From Myxocyprinus asiaticus (taxonomy: Eukaryota; Chordata; Actinopteri; Cypriniformes; Catostomidae), in contig NC_059388.1 in the NCBI RefSeq assembly GCF_019703515.2, forward strand, positions 4,739,979-4,803,978: DNA of 64,000 nucleotides. The letters run 5' to 3'. A program made the translations under genes and the position numbers. Positions within the stretch are counted from its first letter, which is position 1; every line of letters starts with the position of its first letter. Under the pieces are notes generated by a model. The model searched no databases, was not told the DNA's origin, and saw only the letters and a program-made list of their open reading frames with translations. Of the stretch, positions 33,875-45,868 are shown one piece after another.

Positions 33875-34594
33875 CAAAAGTAATATATTTCCGTCCTGTT
33901 TACTTCACCTGCATCTGGGGCTTTTATTTTGACACCGAAAGTGCTGTCGTATTTACTTTAACTTCACAAGGAGCTTTTATTGTGACACAGAAAAGGCGAT
34001 GTGTATTTGACAGCTTACAATGTCCCGCATTTCCGGAAACACTGTAATTTCCTCCTTTTCTGTTATTCTGTACCGCATCTGTAGATTTGTAAAATAACTT
34101 GTAGGGGTTACTAATGTTTGGAATTGTGCGAATAACCATTTTGTTCTGAATCACACACAGACCATGTTTATCTGTCTTTAAATTGCCTTTTGTGGATTAA
34201 TAATCACATATGACCAACTCACCATTTTGATATTATTTTGATTAACTGTGCAGCCCTGAAGGATCAAAATTATTCTACTGATGCACTCTTTATGAAACTT
34301 AATGGCCAAATGAAAGCACATTAAAATCATTGTAATATTCACAATATTAGTCAATTTTACATCGTCAGCAAAAAAATCTCCATTATATCATTAATATTCG
34401 ATATATCGCCCAGCCCTAATGGAAAGAAGCATTTATGACCTTTCACCTTCAACCTTTCTGGATATTTTGCAGCTTAAAATTGTTTTTTGTACACCTATGA
34501 ATCAATTTATACCTAAAATATTTCACATTCTCAAAAGATTAAGCCCCTAACATACTGGCCTTTAGCTCTATAAATCTATAACTTATATCTAAAA
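33875..34594. repeat. hAT-like MITE fragments, no gene seen
   Basis: Contains 'taactgtgcagccctgaagg' near 34243-34262 and 'atatcgcccagccctaatgg' near 34402-34421, ends typical of short TIR repeats. No transposase and no host exon. Confidence 0.4.
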
Positions 34595-35900
34595 TCTCCA
34601 CTTTCACGTTCACATTCTTCTTTTTTTTTGGTGTTTAGTATTCTTTGTGCATATTGCCACCTACTGGGTAGGGAGGAGAATTTATAGTAAAAAAGGACTT
34701 AAATATTTATCTGTTTCTCACCCAGGCCTATCATATCGCTTCTGAAGATATGGATTTAACCACTGGAGTCGTATGGATTAATTTTAGGGCTCTATTTTTG
34801 TGAGTGCGCAAAGGGCAGCGCTACACGCTATGACTGTGCACAACGTCTTATCCAATTTTCACCAGGATTTCGCCAAACCCACTTGCCTGCACGAAAATAC
34901 CAACACTTCATGGTCATGCCCTCTGACTTTGCACTTATGAGTAAAAGCATTGCTTTGCGCTTAATGCTTGTGCACTTAAAATAGGGCCATTATTCTGCTT
35001 TTATCTGCTTTTTAGACCTTCAAAGTTCTGGCCATCATACACTTGCATTGTATGGACCTACAGAGCTGAGATATTCTTCTAAAAATCTTTGTTTGTGTTC
35101 AGCAGAACAAAGAAATCATACACATCTGGGATGGCATGAGGGTAAGTAAATGATTATTTCTGAGTGAAATATCCATTTAAGGATATACCCTTTATTGCCA
35201 TATAATAATAATATAAAATAATCAAGAATGTATGCATTTTAAATGGTTTTCAATTATATGCATTTTCTTAATGCAATAGGAGGGCTAAACCAGATTTATG
35301 CTCGTTTGTTACAATCCGAGGGACAAGTTGAAATATATTTTTTGTGGTAATCAGATGCCATCAATAGAGCTTACCTGAACCTGGAACATTCCTTTAAAAC
35401 ACAAGCATACACCAGTCAGGTTGGATATTCTGTGGTGATTCACCATTCTTTATGTAATTACAGTGACCTAACACCCTCATACTCTTCTAGTTCAGATAAT
35501 TACACAGCCAAGAAACCGCTCACGCTGAAAATTAAACTCTGGTCACACTGAAACATAATTAATGGCTAAAATAACCCCAGCTAACTTCCACAACATAAAA
35601 ACTTCAAAAAACACCTGTAGCTTAAAGGAACAGTTCACCCAAAAATGAAAAGTCGAAAGGGTTTGGAACAACATGAGTGTGAGTAAACGATGAAAGTGAA
35701 CAATCCCTTTTTAAGAACATAGAACAAGAAAGTCTTAAAATAGCACTGTCCACCAGTCAAAAGTCTTATTTGGATGCGTTTAATTTCAATCTGATTTTAT
35801 GGGGTTTACTGTGATGCTATGAAAACAAGGCACCTCTCTGCTCATCTCTAATGATAACCATGGTGACAGTGGTAAAGTGGCCCTACAGCACAGGAATACA
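34595..35900 (+). repeat. R4 repeat plus flanking block, copy A of a local duplication
   Basis: Carries R4 ('gccacctactgggtaggga', 'atatggatttaaccactgg'), then 'tgagtgcgcaaagggcagcg', an R1 end (35280-35400), and a 'cagttcacccaaaaatgaaa' arm. From about 34770 to 35898 it is nearly identical, with scattered substitutions, to 44268-45397, so the two are copies of one larger block. Confidence 0.75.
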
Positions 35901-35970
35901 CCTGATCATAACCATGGCACCATCACTATTCCTTCATGCCCAGTGCAGTCTTGCAAAAGAGCTCCTAGAC

Positions 35971-35973
35971 TGT

Positions 35974-36010
<37 letters not shown>

Positions 36011-36012
36011 TG
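35971..36012. repeat. TG microsatellite
   Basis: TG dinucleotide run with two interruptions. Confidence 0.95.
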
Positions 36013-36845
36013 TATTCCCTGTTGCACAAGCCTGCCCAAGGGGACATGGAGCATAGTAATTCACCATCAACATATCTTCACAATGGCTGAGTGGACAGCT
36101 CCTGCCCACTCGCATTTGTTTATGTGAGCGAAGCCAGATGCACCACAAACTTCTATGCATAAATAATTAATCATATATGACAATCTTTAAATATGTAACA
36201 TTAATATATACAGTATATGCATAGCAAGAGACAATCTTAAAAGACATTTTCTGCTTTACAAATAAGTTATCACATAATTAAAAGCTAACCAACAACCATA
36301 TGTTGTTAAGAAATATGAGATAATTATTTTGTAAATGGCTCATGACTAAGAGTCTTGCTACTCATTGGGGAGAGAGTTCAAAAAGAGAATCAATAGTGTT
36401 CGCAACACTATGCATATGATTTATTAATAAAAAGACATGTGAAATTAGCCAGAGGTATTATCACTATTTCTATTTTAAAATATGGCAAGCATATGTATGA
36501 GAAGGAAAATGTGTTATAAGAAATGTGACACAATGGACTGAATGGATGTCTCCTAAAATCACCAAAAATAATTCCCAAACTTGAAATTAAAGAGGCATGC
36601 TTGAATTAAACACCCCCCAAATAAGGTCAAATCTGGAATCAGCTTCCAAAAAGTAAAAAAAAAAAAAAGAAAAAAAATGTCAATAAGGGGTAATATTTTT
36701 TACCCAGGGTATTTATTTATAATATATGTAAGGATCTGTTTCTACTTGATTTACTGTCAGCCAAAATAATTACTTTTGATGCATAATGTAGTCAGGTTAA
36801 TTCAATAATATATTAATTAATATGTCTATTAAAAATAAATAAATA

Positions 36846-36889
<44 letters not shown>

Positions 36890-37014
36890 TGTACATACTA
36901 TACACACAGTATACCATATCAATTCACCAACACACAAAACCCAAACACAATGATAACAAAAGCCACTTTCAAGCAAGCAGTGAAAATAAAACACATTACA
37001 TTGCAAGAGCAAGT
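36013..37014. other. AT-rich spacer, no gene seen
   Basis: Contains a long A run near 36656-36677, a TA microsatellite at 36852-36888, and no recognisable exon. Confidence 0.45.
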
Positions 37015-38300
37015 ACTATTAAGGATTATGTTGATGGTGGTTTTAAAACAATTGACTTTGATTGCATGAATGGGTCTCTTAAACTAAAACGGTTAAACTC
37101 CTTTATTCTAAATAAAAATACAATTTGGTTTTTATTCCCCTGCTTAAAGTTCAGTAAAATTGGCAGCATTGAATTTGTCTTAAAATGTGATTACAATATA
37201 AATAAACTGCAGATTAAGCTTTCAAATTTTCACAAACAGGTACTTCTTTATTGGGAATTTATTTACAAGCATAATTTTACTCCCCACAATTCCCCTCTAT
37301 GGAATAACAGATATATACTGCACAGTAACAGATCTTTTTTTCTACAAGGAGTGGTTTGATAAAGGTCTGTCTTTGATCTTATGGATGCCAGTGGCAAAGT
37401 TCTTTTATTTGATTCTTTTTGCACAAAATGTAATCTTCATTGTAATAGAAGGGAATACATTTCTCTAATTAAAGTCATTCCGGTTCAGTTTCTTCAATTA
37501 GCAAAAAATATGGTTATGAATTCACCAGTAAACCCTTCTATCCCCCTATTCTAGAAAACAATTGTAACAACCATTATATAAGAAATACCTTAACTCTAGA
37601 ACTTTATCCCCAGCATATTCATAGAAGAGATATATATATATAATTATAAGAAAAGTGAAGTCAACAAATTGAGAGCAGAGTATCTAAAATATCCAATTAC
37701 ACCAAATGCAAAATAAATTATTTTAAGATTATAAATGACATTTACTGCTGATTTTCTACGTTTACATTTTAATTTTGAACAAAACAATTGTCCTTTCTGT
37801 ACTAATGACATTGAAACAACAGAACATATCTTTTTTTCATGTCCAAATGTTCAGGATTTTATGAAGAGTGTTTTGGAGTGGATGAAGAATTATACGGAGA
37901 TGCCTGAACTAGAATATAAACATATACTGTTTGGGATTATCATAGATAATAAAGATAAGGAGTATATTATAAATTGCATAATTATACTAGCTAAATGTTT
38001 TATACACAATGCTAAATTTATGAAGTCCCAACCTGTTTTCAATGGGGGTTTTTAACGAAGTACAATTATTTTTCAGTTCATTGAGAATAATTTAGTAGAA
38101 AGCCTTGGAATGACCTAAATTTGGTTTACAAAAAGTATGCATTTTATTTAATTATTTAACTTTATTTTTCTTTCTTTTTCCCCCCTCTCATCCTTATTAT
38201 TATGCTGATGTCTGCTCAGCTTAGTTGAAATGTGTGTCATAATGTGCCTTGTTTGTTGTATTATTTGAATTTTTGCAATAAAAAAAAAAAATAATAATAA
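37015..38300 (+). mobile_element. L1/Tx1-like LINE, 3' part
   Basis: 5'-truncated non-LTR retrotransposon on the plus strand. Positions 37018-37360 encode the region after the reverse transcriptase ('NKLQIKLSNFHKQVLLYWEFIYKHNFTPHNSPLWNNRYI'-like, shown here only as a landmark split over several motifs). The frame then shifts. Positions 37735-38055 encode the C-terminal zinc-binding segment ('CPFCTNDIETTEHIFFSCP'), typical of L1/Tx1-clade ORF2 proteins. The element ends in an A-rich tail with AATAAA near 38276-38292. No catalytic RT box is included. Confidence 0.7.
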
Positions 38301-38755
38301 TTCAAACAAGCTGTATTCTTTGTAAACAACATCTTGTTGTCAGTTATAATCCACTCCAGAAAAGCACTTAGCAGTTATTCTAGACTACTAGACTACTATA
38401 TTTGACTAACAGCTGGTGGGAGCAGCCCTGTTGCCAATGTTTGTTTTGGTGCGAAAGACAGTGACAGCTCCAGCAAGTCTGGGAATAAGTAGAGTAGGGC
38501 TGAAATATGTATATTATAATATCCATATACAACACATATTCACACGTAGGCATGGTATTTTTGCTAAATAAACATGATAAACAGAGATCTTTTTGTGAAT
38601 AACCTGTTTCCCCTCAAAATAAATAAATAAATAAATGTCAAGCGTAACTGTTTTCTCCTAATGTTAAACACATCATGCGTAATGTATGAACTCTATATCC
38701 CGGTTGTGCCAAGATACGGCTATACGTAAAGGTGTGAGCGGTGAATAAAGTGTTC
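38301..38755. other. Start of cpne8 first intron, no other gene seen
   Basis: Lies downstream (minus strand) of the splice donor of the copine exon. No second copine exon is recognisable here or anywhere further left in the window, so the first intron should exceed 38 kb if the gene is intact. Confidence 0.5.
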
Positions 38756-38760
38756 CTCAC

Positions 38761-38870
38761 CTGCAGGAAACTGTGATCTCAACTTTTGTAGCTGGAATAG
38801 TGGCGTTGAGCGGGTCGAAATCTCCTATCGTCGCCATATTCAGGAAACCGCAGCTGTTCATACTGTTCAT
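38761..38870 (-). CDS. cpne8: Copine-8 (or copine-5) first coding exon
   Basis: First coding exon of a copine, a cytosolic protein that binds membranes in response to calcium through two N-terminal C2 domains followed by a von Willebrand A-like domain. The exon encodes 36 codons plus two bases, starting MNSMNSCGFLNMATIGDFDP and ending IPATKVEITVSC, the first beta strand of C2A in copines. It ends in AG followed by donor GTGAGG at 38760-38755 (phase 2), so the next codon is the Arg that follows in the family. The ATG at 38870 has CCTCACC in front; internal ATGs at 38861 and 38837 are alternatives. 'ATKVEITVSC' resembles CPNE5, while 'MNS..IGD' and the KIF21A neighbour favour CPNE8. I chose cpne8 on synteny. 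Later exons would lie beyond the left edge. Confidence 0.72.
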
Positions 38871-39052
38871 GGTGAGGTTTCGCTTTCTTTATCCTCTGTA
38901 GAAGGAAGAGTGTGGAGGCTCACGCCGATTGACGCGAGTCAGTTCATGGGTATTTGCCAAAGACTGTTTGGAGGAAGGCAGAGCTGATGTCAGTCCATAA
39001 AAGAGACAGCATCCCCTCTGCTCGCCATGAGAGACTGTCAGAGTGTAATGTA

Positions 39053-39056
<4 letters not shown>
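38871..39056 (-). promoter_or_regulatory. Probable 5' UTR/promoter of cpne8
   Basis: Sequence immediately upstream of the copine ATG, richer in G+C than its surroundings and with several CpGs ('cacgccgattgacgcgag'). No TATA box is evident, as is usual for broadly expressed genes. The exact transcription start cannot be read from the sequence. A TG microsatellite begins about 185 bp upstream of the ATG. Confidence 0.45.

Positions 39057-39132
<76 letters not shown>
39057..39132. repeat. TG microsatellite next to the cpne8 promoter
   Basis: Uninterrupted TG run of 38 units, read as CA on the gene's strand. Confidence 0.97.
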
Positions 39133-39134
<2 letters not shown>

Positions 39135-39279
39135 GCGCTGCATGAACGAAGGAATGATGCCACGCTTGGCGAATTCTCCAGTGAATTCATATAAGACTCA
39201 AAACAGACTTAACACTGACAATGCCGTGACAGATACAACAACAACAATTCCAGGTGGGAATAATAATTACAATAATATA

Positions 39280-39720
39280 ATTTAAAAAATAAAACAAAAA
39301 TTAAATACGATATTAAATAATTATACCAAAGTACCTAAATGATTACATGAATAATAATTATAATATAATATCTCTTACCCTTAATAATTTTATTTGCTAA
39401 ATATTGTTATATTAAATACATATAGCATAATATATATTGTAAAATATAAAAAGTTATAATTATTATATTATTTAATTTTATATTATTATAAAATATTATA
39501 TTTTAATAAAATGTATTATTTACTTATAAGTATATATATTTATAATAATAATAATAATAATAATAATATCTCCTTACCTTTAATAATTTTATAGGTTAAA
39601 ATATTATTACATTTATTACATACAGCATAATACAAATATTGTAAAATATTTACTAATGTAAATAATTATTATTTTATTTACTTTTTAATATTATAATATA
39701 TATGTATATATTATACATTG

Positions 39721-39751
<31 letters not shown>

Positions 39752-40142
39752 TATATATATCAAAATAAAATAACAAAATAAAATATTATTATATAATATA
39801 AATATACCTAAAGACCTGAATTATTACATGAATAATAATAATAATAATATCCCCTTATCCTTAGTAAGTTTATGCGCTAAAATATTAAATAAAATATATA
39901 TGACATGATAAATATTGTTAAATGTTTAACATATTTAATAATTGTTGTATTATTTAATTTTATATTTTTATAAAATATTACATATATTATTTTTTATATA
40001 TTATGTGAAATTACAATATATTCTATTTTAATGTTGTTATTTATGCTATTATTATTTTATTTAATTCTAACTAAAAACCTAAATTATTACATGAATAATA
40101 CAATACAATACAATACAATACAATACAATATAATACAATACA
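39280..40142. repeat. AT-rich tandem repeats
   Basis: Three imperfect tandem units of roughly 220-290 bp begin near 39360, 39560 and 39840, each with 'cttacc(c)ttaataattttat' followed by 'gctaaaatatt' and a 'catataatattgtaaaatat'-type segment. Short TA and AAT runs interrupt them and an AATAC pentamer run ends the block at 40096-40142. No gene. Confidence 0.6.
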
Positions 40143-40179
40143 CAACTGGCGCACTGACACTAACAAGAAACTAACACAA

Positions 40180-40290
40180 AGTACCATTCTTGGAAGTACA
40201 GTATCTTGGAGTACCATGTAAAAACTATGGTCTATAAATATGCTTCTCATTCAGTACCATGGTATATATCAAAGTACCATTATCTTGGGC
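40180..40290. repeat. 'taccatggta' palindromic repeat fragment
   Basis: Short repeat with 'ttggagtaccatgtaaaaac' and 'gtaccatggtatatatcaaa' motifs. Similar fragments occur at 47890-47950 and 48905-49025. Non-coding. Confidence 0.45.
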
Positions 40291-40439
40291 CTCATGTATT
40301 CAGATAGAAGACAAAGGCAGGCCTAACACAGTCGTAAAAACCTAACTCAAGCCCCCACATTCCAAGTCGTAAATTATATTGATAAAAATCGCGCCAAAAT
40401 CAAACAAAGGGAGTCAAAAACAGACTACAAATCCCATGA

Positions 40440-41332
40440 AGCCTTGCTCACTAAAGGATCGAACTCTCAACTCCTATTGGATGAGGCACACAACAGAACA
40501 CACCTCAAACCATGACATCATCAGGAGTTGAAATACCTCTGAAATGCTTTCGGGATTGGCTTCCAGCAACTTTGTTTGCAGCGTGTGGACGCAGCTCTTC
40601 GCTGCTCTCAGGTGCAACCTCGTGGCACAAGGAAGTAACGTCCAACTTGAAACTGTGGCCATACAATTTCCATCTCGCTGGATGAGTTGAGATTATTCTG
40701 TGTTCAACCGAACACTCTAACGGATCCGAAGGAGACCGCCAAGCATTCTGCATCTTCATCCGTTTGCCTACAGAAGTGAAGAGATTAAAGATTTCTCTTC
40801 CATCTTCAATCAAGTCGACATTTCTGAGTTCTCCGCCAGCCCGCCGAGAATCAGCAGCCGTACCGCCCGCCGACAGAGCGAGGAAACGGCCTCCCGTCAT
40901 CACCCGAGCCTCAAGGAACCGGGTCAGAGTTAAAGGACGGAGGAAAACACATTCTACCTGTGTCCTCATGCGATTCAAGTAAGAGGTTACGTCTGGGCAG
41001 AGATAGAATATTATAGTGTGTTATTCTTGTGTTTCAAGTTTTTTTTTTGCTTGTACAGTTTACGGACCGCCATGTCCGCTCATTATTAATACTCAGGGTA
41101 TTAATTATCATGAATTTGTTTTGCTGTATTGTGGTCCAACCAAATTGGACTGTTGTGCAATTTCGCCATCGCGGGTGAGCTAGCGGGCGAGTTCATCCAT
41201 TAAAGAGTCAAATAACGTGGGAATGTTTACGAGCCGTCCACCACGTCTCTGAGTGATAAACTAACAGCTGCTTTCTCTCCCACAATCGCTAAATCGGCTT
41301 CAGGGCTGTCATCTCTCTCTCTCTCGTACTAA

Positions 41333-41372
<40 letters not shown>

Positions 41373-41995
41373 TATGTGTTATAGGATTATTTTTATTTCC
41401 ATATCTAATCATATCACTGTTTAGTTTGTTGTTGTAAGTCAGAAGTTTATTGACTGCATTGTATTAATTATTAATTGATATTACTGCATAAATAAACTTT
41501 GTTTATATTACAAAGAGAAGTGTTTTGGTTCGTTTTGCATACGCCTGTGTCATGCTGACGGTATGTCAGTGCTCGGATTCAAACCTTCATTTATTGTTTT
41601 TTTTCCCGAAAATCGATATTCTTCGGATGTCGATTTTCCTAAGAAAACAATCTAATATTGAGACTGTTTTACTATTTGGTTATTAGTCCCTGATTTCAGG
41701 GTGGTGCCCCGTCAATTAATTAATTATATTCTATTGATTTTTGATAATTGATAATTATCTTTGATGATTGTTGAATTTGAATGATCAATAAGCTAGTGTT
41801 AATTTTAATTAATGTTTCATCGATGTTAACAATTAACGATTATCTTTGATAATTGTTGATTTAAAGGATTAAAAAAAACTAACATTGATTCTCATCAATG
41901 TTCTATTGATTTTAATAATTAATAATTATCTTTGATAATTATTAATTATTGCTAATAACCAAACTTGCTCCTAAATGTAGCACACTACATTTACT
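40440..41995 (+). mobile_element. LTR-like block of an unclassified retroelement
   Basis: A block of distinct, more GC-rich composition (40500-41000) that ends in a good splice donor ('ttcaag/taagagg' near 40976). It is followed by 'cataaataaactttgtt' (polyadenylation signal near 41486), an AC run (41334-41370) and an AT-rich tandem 'gataattatctttgataatt' repeat (41745-41945) ending 'gcacactaca'. 'tggagccccatatgagg' follows, which could be a primer-binding region. The order promoter-like, poly(A), then possible PBS suggests a long LTR, but no partner LTR or pol gene is present. A non-coding host exon is an alternative. Confidence 0.35.
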
Positions 41996-42359
41996 GGAGC
42001 CCCATATGAGGTTTTAATGAGTTAGATTAAATTGATTAATTTAAATATGAATTAATAACTACAGAAATAATTAATTATTAATTATTTCTGATAGTAACAC
42101 TGATCTAAACAACCAGTAAAGCCCTACAATTACAACTGGATACTTTTCAGACTCCACAGCTACATATTAGTTAATTACACTGCATTGTTATCAGATGAGG
42201 CATGTTGAATTATGTCTCTTTACAGATTTTATCTTTACAATTTATCCACTTATTACACATGGGTAGTCATGGTGAATGTTGTGTTTTATTAAAAAGGATG
42301 CAGGATTGATGGATATTGAACACAGGGATCAACATCAGTGATTATTGTCTTTCGTCATC

Positions 42360-42482
42360 ATCCATCCATCCATCTTCTAAAACCACTTGTCCTATATAGG
42401 GTCGTGGGTAGTCCTGGAGCCTATCCCAGCTGTCTCGGGTCGAAGGCAGGGAAACACCCTGGACAAGTGGCCAGTCCATCAT
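42360..42482. repeat. LINE-tail-like fragment
   Basis: Begins 'catccatccatccatcttct' and continues 'ggtcgtgggtagtcctggag', 'tatcccagctgtctcggg', 'ggacaagtggccagtccatc'. This is a very common 3'-tail repeat in fish genomes, probably a non-LTR element remnant. Confidence 0.55.
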
Positions 42483-42529
42483 AGTCTTTCGTCATCAGTA
42501 ATGGATTACCAGCATTAATATAACATCTA

Positions 42530-42862
42530 GGTTACGTATGTAACCTCGGGTCCCAGAGATGAAGGGAACGAGACATTGCATCCTGCTGACGCATATGGGG
42601 AGTGTCCTTCTATACTACCTAGTTGAAACCCTTCTACAATAACGCCAATTCTAATATTGGCTATGGTGTTTGAGACCCCCCCCCCCCCCCCCCCACCCCC
42701 CACCCCTTATGCGCGAAGCTATCCACTATAAAAGCAGGTGTGCAAACACCATTCCTCAGTATTTTCTGACTGAGTGACAAAGAACTCTGAGTCTGTAGTG
42801 CGGTCAGCATTCGCAATGTCTCGTTCCCTTCATCTCAGGGAACCGAGGTTACATACGTAACC
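42530..42862. mobile_element. Inverted-repeat element with internal TATA box
   Basis: 333 bp with about 50-bp inverted ends beginning 'ggttacgtatgtaacctcgg', themselves palindromic at the tip. The interior holds 'ccactataaaagcaggtg' (TATA-like) and a long C run (42676-42706). A related piece in opposite orientation is at about 46150-46460, with 'ccgctataaaagcgggtg' on the minus strand. The combination of inverted ends and a promoter suggests a DIRS-like or other tyrosine-recombinase retroelement terminus, or a MITE; undecided. Confidence 0.5.
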
Positions 42863-43021
42863 AAGACGTTCCTTTATGATTCAGTACACTTGTAATTGCA
42901 TCCTGCTGACGCATATGGGGAATAGAGTCTCATCACACCGCACTACACGACATAACTCTCCCATAGAGGAAGCATGATGCCGCAGTCCCTTGGACAGCAC
43001 CGACATGAGTATTCCACAAGC

Positions 43022-43875
43022 AGGAATGGGAGGGTTACTTTTGAAATGTATTCCACTACAGTTTACAGAATACATGCTGTAAAATGTAATTTGTAACGTA
43101 TTCTGTTAGATTACTCAAGGTCAGTAATGTATTTTAAATACTTTGGATTACTTCTTCAGCACTGGTAGTTTTTTTTTCACTTGTTTTGACTATAAAAACT
43201 CTGCCAGTACAGTAAGACAAAATACACATGTTAAAAATACATTCTATGAAAAACCTAAATATCATATGCAGTGTTGTTTCTAAAACAAGATAAATCAAAT
43301 TGATCTTGTTTTAAGGATTTTTAGATATTTTTACAGGAAAACAATACAAAAATTATTATCAAGAATATGATTTTTGCCCTTATATCAAAGGTCTTACTAG
43401 GAAAAAAAAAGAAATTATTATCTAACGTGAATTTTCTTGATAAAAAAAAATATGATTATGCCTGGTAACGTGCATGTAAACTGGCTAGAAATAGCATTTT
43501 AGTCTAGCATAAAGCTGACAATTTACACAAGGTTTATTTCTATTTCTTCTGCTCCAAACTTACTTCAAACTTAATTCTCTGTCTGCTTGTATGAAAGTAA
43601 CACATCATAAGAAAGTGTTTCACCGCTGTTCAAATGCACTTTGGATCGCATCATTTATATGTATAAATGTTTTTCATCTGAAAGGACTAAATATTAAATG
43701 AAACAAATGACAATAAAATGCAAAGTAATCTCTTCAGTAATCAAAATACTTTTGAATGTAACTGTATTCTAATTACCAATGATTTAAATTGTAACTGTAG
43801 TGGAATACAGTTACTTATATTTTGTATTTTAAATACGTAATCCCGTTACATGTATTCCGTTACTCCACAACCCTG
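43022..43875 (-). repeat. Interspersed repeat R3, inverted arms
   Basis: A full R3 copy on the minus strand. The right part (43450-43875) matches 13747-14131 inverted and includes the sequence across the gypsy insertion point. The left part starts 'gttacttttgaaatgtattc' at about 43033, a divergent inverted counterpart of the right end, so R3 has inverted termini. Non-coding. Confidence 0.65.
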
Positions 43876-43942
43876 GCCACAAGTGAATGACCCTCATAGT
43901 CAGCCAGGAGGGGAACACTCAACCCTTACCATATGACCATAG

Positions 43943-43947
<5 letters not shown>

Positions 43948-43981
<34 letters not shown>
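43948..43981. repeat. AT microsatellite
   Basis: AT dinucleotide run. Confidence 0.9.
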
Positions 43982-43983
<2 letters not shown>

Positions 43984-44261
43984 TAACACTTTCACAAACC
44001 CAGTCGGAAAGGAAGTTTATTTACAAGTGCCTGTAACTTTCGGAACACAACAGTCCGAATGCCGGTGGTTGTGTAAAGTGACAGGGAGCCCGTCTTAGAA
44101 AGAGGGGCATAAGTATATATTTGGCCAATAGTAAGTGCTCTAGACAGAGAGGACTTGTTTTGAGAGAGACGTTATGTCTAGATTGTAAAACCTTGCAAAT
44201 GTGTTTTGAGAAGACAGTCCTGCTGCAAAACATATATCCTGTAAGGACACACTGTTTGTCC

Positions 44262-45397
44262 ACTGCAGTCGTATGGATTAATTTTAGGGCTCTATTTTTG
44301 TGAGTGCGCAAAGGGCAGTGCTACACGCTATGACTGTGCGCAACGTCTTATCCAATTTTCGCCAAGATTTTGCCAAACTCACTTGCGCTTGGCCTGCACG
44401 AAAATACCAACACTTCATGGTCCTGCCCATTGACTTTGCGCTTATGAGTTAAGGCATTGCGTTGCGGTTAATGCTTGCACACTTAAAATAGTTATTATTC
44501 TGCTTTTATCTGCATTTTGGACCTTCAAAGTTCTGGCCATCAATCACTGTCATTGTATGGACCTACAGAGCTGAGATATTCTTCTAAAAATCTTTGTTTG
44601 TGTTCAGCAGAACAAAGAAAGTCATACACATCTGGGATGGCATGAGGGTAAGTAAATGATCATTTTTGAGTTAAATATCCCTTTAAGGATATACCCTTTA
44701 TCGCCATATAATAATAATATAAAATAATCAAGAATGTATGCATTTAAATGGTTTTCAATTATATGCATTTTCTTAATGCAATAGGAGGGCTAAACCAGAT
44801 TTATGCTCGTTTGTTACAATCCGAGGGACAAGTTGAAATATATTTTTTGTGGTAATCAGATGCCATCAATAGAGCTTACCTGAACCTGGAACATTCCTTT
44901 AAAACACAAGTATACACAAGTCAGGTTGGATATTCTGTGGTGATTCACCATTCTTTATGTAATTACAGTGACCTAACACCCTCATACTCTTCTAGTTCAG
45001 ATAATTACACAGCCAAGAAACCGCTCACGCTGAAAATTGAACTCTGGTCACACTGAAACATAATTCATGGCTAAAATAACCCCAGCTAACTTCCACAACA
45101 TAAAAACTTTAAAAAACACCTGTAGCTTAAAGGAACAGTTCACCCAAAAATGAAAAGTCGAAAGGGTTTGGAACAACATGAGTGTGAGTAAACGATGAAA
45201 GTGAACAATCCCTTTTTAAGAACATAGAACAAGAAAGTCTTAAAATAGCACTGTCCACCAGTCAAAAGTCTTATTTGGATGCGTTTAATTTCAGTCTGAT
45301 TTTATGGGGTTTACTGTGATGCTATGAAAACAAGGCACCTCTCTGCTCATCTCTAATGATAACCATGGTGACAGTGGTAAAGTGGCCCTACAGCACA
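44262..45397 (+). repeat. Copy B of the R4-containing block
   Basis: Nearly identical to 34770-35898, including the R4 tail, an R1 end and the 'cagttcacccaaaaatgaaa' arm. It joins LINE sequence at about 45404, corresponding to 37268 in copy A, so about 1.37 kb present in copy A is missing here. Confidence 0.8.
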
Positions 45398-45403
45398 TCA
45401 GGC

Positions 45404-45790
45404 CCTACAAGCATAATTTTACTCCCCACAATTCCCCTCTATGGAATAACAGGTATATACTGCACAGTAACAGATCTTTTTTTCTACAAGGAGTGGTTTG
45501 ATAAAGGTCTGTCTCTGATCTTATGGATGCCAGTGGCAAAGATCTTTTATTTGATTCTTTTTGTACAAAATGTAATCTTCATTGTAATAGAAGGGAATAC
45601 ATTTCTGTAATTACAGCCATTCCGGTTCAGTTTCTTCAATTAGCAAAAAATATGGTTATGAATTCATCAGTAAACCCTTCTATCCCCCTGTTAATGGTGA
45701 ATGAGAAAATAATTTCTAGAAAACTATTGTAACAACCATTATATAAGAAACACCTTAACTCTAGAACTTTATCCCCTGCATATTCATAGA

Positions 45791-45868
<78 letters not shown>

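Noticed and set aside
1..38755. Further copine exons on the minus strand
   Set aside because: I looked for the C2A continuation after the first exon and found nothing resembling it; the interval is filled with repeats.
38889..39285. Thr-His and Cys-Val repeat frames over the TG tract
   Set aside because: Dinucleotide repeat read in different frames.
40505..40978. 157-codon minus-strand frame
   Set aside because: No domain or splice context, and the plus strand of the same block looks like an LTR or leader; likely chance in a GC-richer stretch.
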